Below are positions 63,036 to 64,000 of a DNA stretch of 64,000 bases, piece by piece. The position numbers were made by a program, and so were the translations under genes. Origin of the DNA: Marinilabiliaceae bacterium JC017 (GTDB lineage Bacteria; Bacteroidota; Bacteroidia; Bacteroidales; Marinilabiliaceae); contig RHGE01000059.1 in the NCBI GenBank assembly GCA_004296775.1, positions 1 through 64,000 on the forward strand, read 5' to 3'. A model generated the notes under the pieces. The model worked only from the letters and a program-made list of their open reading frames with translations. It was not told the origin of the DNA and did not search any database. Position 1 is the first letter of the stretch; every line of letters begins with the position of its first letter.

Positions 63036-63443
63036 ATGAGTTCAACCGAATCATTAAATAATTCACTCGTACAAGACTGGGCAGATAAAGTCATTTTAGT
63101 AGTAGAAGATGTTGATACTAATAAAATCTTTTTCGATGCCGCACTTCGTAAAACAAATGCAAAAATCTTATGGGCAAAAGATGGTAAGGAAGCAATTGAT
63201 CTCTTTCAGCAAAATACAATTGACCTTGTTTTAATGGATCTGCAACTTCCTATTATGGATGGCTACACGGCTACCCGTGAGATAAAAGCTATTAATGCCG
63301 ATATCCCGGTTATTGCACAAACAGCCCATGTTATGTCGGGAGAACGCGAAAAATGCCTGGAGGCGGGATGTGACGACTACCTGGCTAAACCAATCAGATT
63401 ACAGATACTAATGGACACCCTTTCAAAATATTTAAACAAATAA
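63036..63443 (+). CDS. Single-domain response regulator
   Basis: 135 aa, a CheY-like receiver only, no output domain. Phospho-acceptor Asp68 (LVLMDLQLPIMDG), acidic pair Glu24-Asp25 (VVEDVDTNK), Thr96 (AQTAH) and Lys118 (LAKPI) are all present. The 15-residue N-terminal extension is unstructured. The sequence is of the type found as receiver modules of hybrid histidine kinases. No kinase gene adjacent. ATG at 63036. Confidence 0.92.
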   Translation: MSSTESLNNSLVQDWADKVILVVEDVDTNKIFFDAALRKTNAKILWAKDGKEAIDLFQQNTIDLVLMDLQLPIMDGYTATREIKAINADIPVIAQTAHVMSGEREKCLEAGCDDYLAKPIRLQILMDTLSKYLNK

Positions 63444-63468
63444 AAACTGCCGAAAAGCAGTGTATTTA

Positions 63469-63507
63469 AAAGAGGGAAAAATGGTTCAGCCATTTTTCCC
63501 TCTTTTT
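63469..63507. terminator. Bidirectional terminator after the response regulator
   Basis: 16-bp perfect stem AAAGAGGGAAAAATGG / CCATTTTTCCCTCTTT with a 5-nt loop and T-run. It lies between convergent genes and can serve both. Confidence 0.88.
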
Positions 63508-63529
63508 ATTGTGTTTGCCAGTACCAAAT

Positions 63530-64000
63530 TTAGTGCTGCTTCTTTACAATCAGACACATCACTTTTATTGATTTTCTAAACCTTACCATAGAAATCGACT
63601 CAATCTCTAACTGCCTCCCATTAATCTGAGACAATAACCTATCAGCATTAAAACAATATGGCATTATATCGTTTTCCTTGCAAAAAAGCTGATCACATTG
63701 GGCAAATAATATTAATCGTCCCTGCTCCTTTAACACTCTGACTGCATCACCTAACATACACTCTTCTTGTAAATTCGAATCTGCAAGAAGCATAACTTTC
63801 TCAAATATACTCGCCCCATACCCCAGTCTTCCTTTATTTAAAATCTTTCCTTTTTTACACACATACTTATAAGGACATTGCGAGCAAGCGTGCATAAATA
63901 ACGAATCAAACCCATATTCATCTTTATTACTTTTATCATTTAAAAAGGGATACAACGAGAATTCCGTTGTAATATTCCCAGGTCCAATTTGCAGAATCTG
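63530..64000 (-). CDS. C-terminal part of a SAM methyltransferase-like protein, cut by the window edge
   Basis: The frame is open to the last base, beyond the TTG at 63955, so the gene continues outside. 156 codons are visible. Near the edge ILQIGPGNITTEF resembles the SAM-binding motif I (xLxIGxGxG); further on FDSLFMHACSQCPYKYVCKK carries four cysteines, and GDAVRVLKEQGRLILFAQ is the usual post-motif strand of class I methyltransferases. The Cys-rich insert (CSQCPYKYVC) is unusual and could bind metal. Family call is moderate; substrate unknown. Confidence 0.6.
   Translation of the reverse strand, partial: QILQIGPGNITTEFSLYPFLNDKSNKDEYGFDSLFMHACSQCPYKYVCKKGKILNKGRLGYGASIFEKVMLLADSNLQEECMLGDAVRVLKEQGRLILFAQCDQLFCKENDIMPYCFNADRLLSQINGRQLEIESISMVRFRKSIKVMCLIVKKQH

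Overview
The window reads as a chromosome segment of a Bacteroidota bacterium, most likely of the Marinilabiliales/Bacteroidales side. The signs are promoter elements of the TAnnTTTG type, an AT-rich sequence, start sites without Shine-Dalgarno tracts, and typical Bacteroidota gene forms: a NagB/PIG-L fusion, a thrA-apgM-thrC threonine operon, secreted TPR proteins and TPR-AraC regulators. No rRNA, tRNA, CRISPR array, plasmid or prophage module was seen. The species assignment is inference.

Region 0-30 kb is mostly housekeeping. It holds a GH20 beta-hexosaminidase lipoprotein, gyrA and clpC (divergent) with three secreted TPR proteins around them, and the threonine operon thrA - apgM-type kinase candidate - thrC. 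Then come mtnA, an orphan sugar-binding lipoprotein, an AddA/RecB-like helicase-nuclease, a small lipoprotein plus flavin-reductase pair, a NifX-like protein, a pirin and pyrBI. Two leaders stand out. A 24-codon Thr/Ile-rich leader peptide lies upstream of thrA. An open frame upstream of pyrB runs through an intrinsic terminator and overlaps the pyrB start, as E. coli pyrL does in geometry.

Region 30-52.8 kb is accessory. Nearly all genes are on the minus strand and separated by long non-coding stretches: secreted orphans, lipoproteins (DUF4878-like, YiiX-like, SUMF1-like, ExbD-like), a LamG/SH3 membrane protein with a membrane partner, a TPR-AraC regulator, a SIMPL protein, a HEAT-repeat protein, an MBL hydrolase and a TetR/flavoprotein pair. 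The non-coding DNA carries several repeat families: 22-bp palindromic tandem arrays at two related loci, three copies of an 80-90 bp double-hairpin repeat, two internally deleted REP-transposase (RAYT) elements flanking a pair of tiny membrane-protein genes, an inverted pair of 50-bp repeats, and a dispersed family related to 'accgcagagacactgag'.

Region 52.8-64 kb returns to larger genes: a methyl-accepting chemotaxis protein, a secreted C69 dipeptidase, a pair of ~310-bp direct repeats, the NagB-PIG-L fusion, a serine hydrolase (beta-lactamase fold) with a decayed GH3-like N-terminal part, a single-domain response regulator and the 3' end of a methyltransferase-like gene. GH20, NagB/PIG-L and the GH3/beta-lactamase protein would fit amino-sugar or cell-wall salvage, but they are not one operon.
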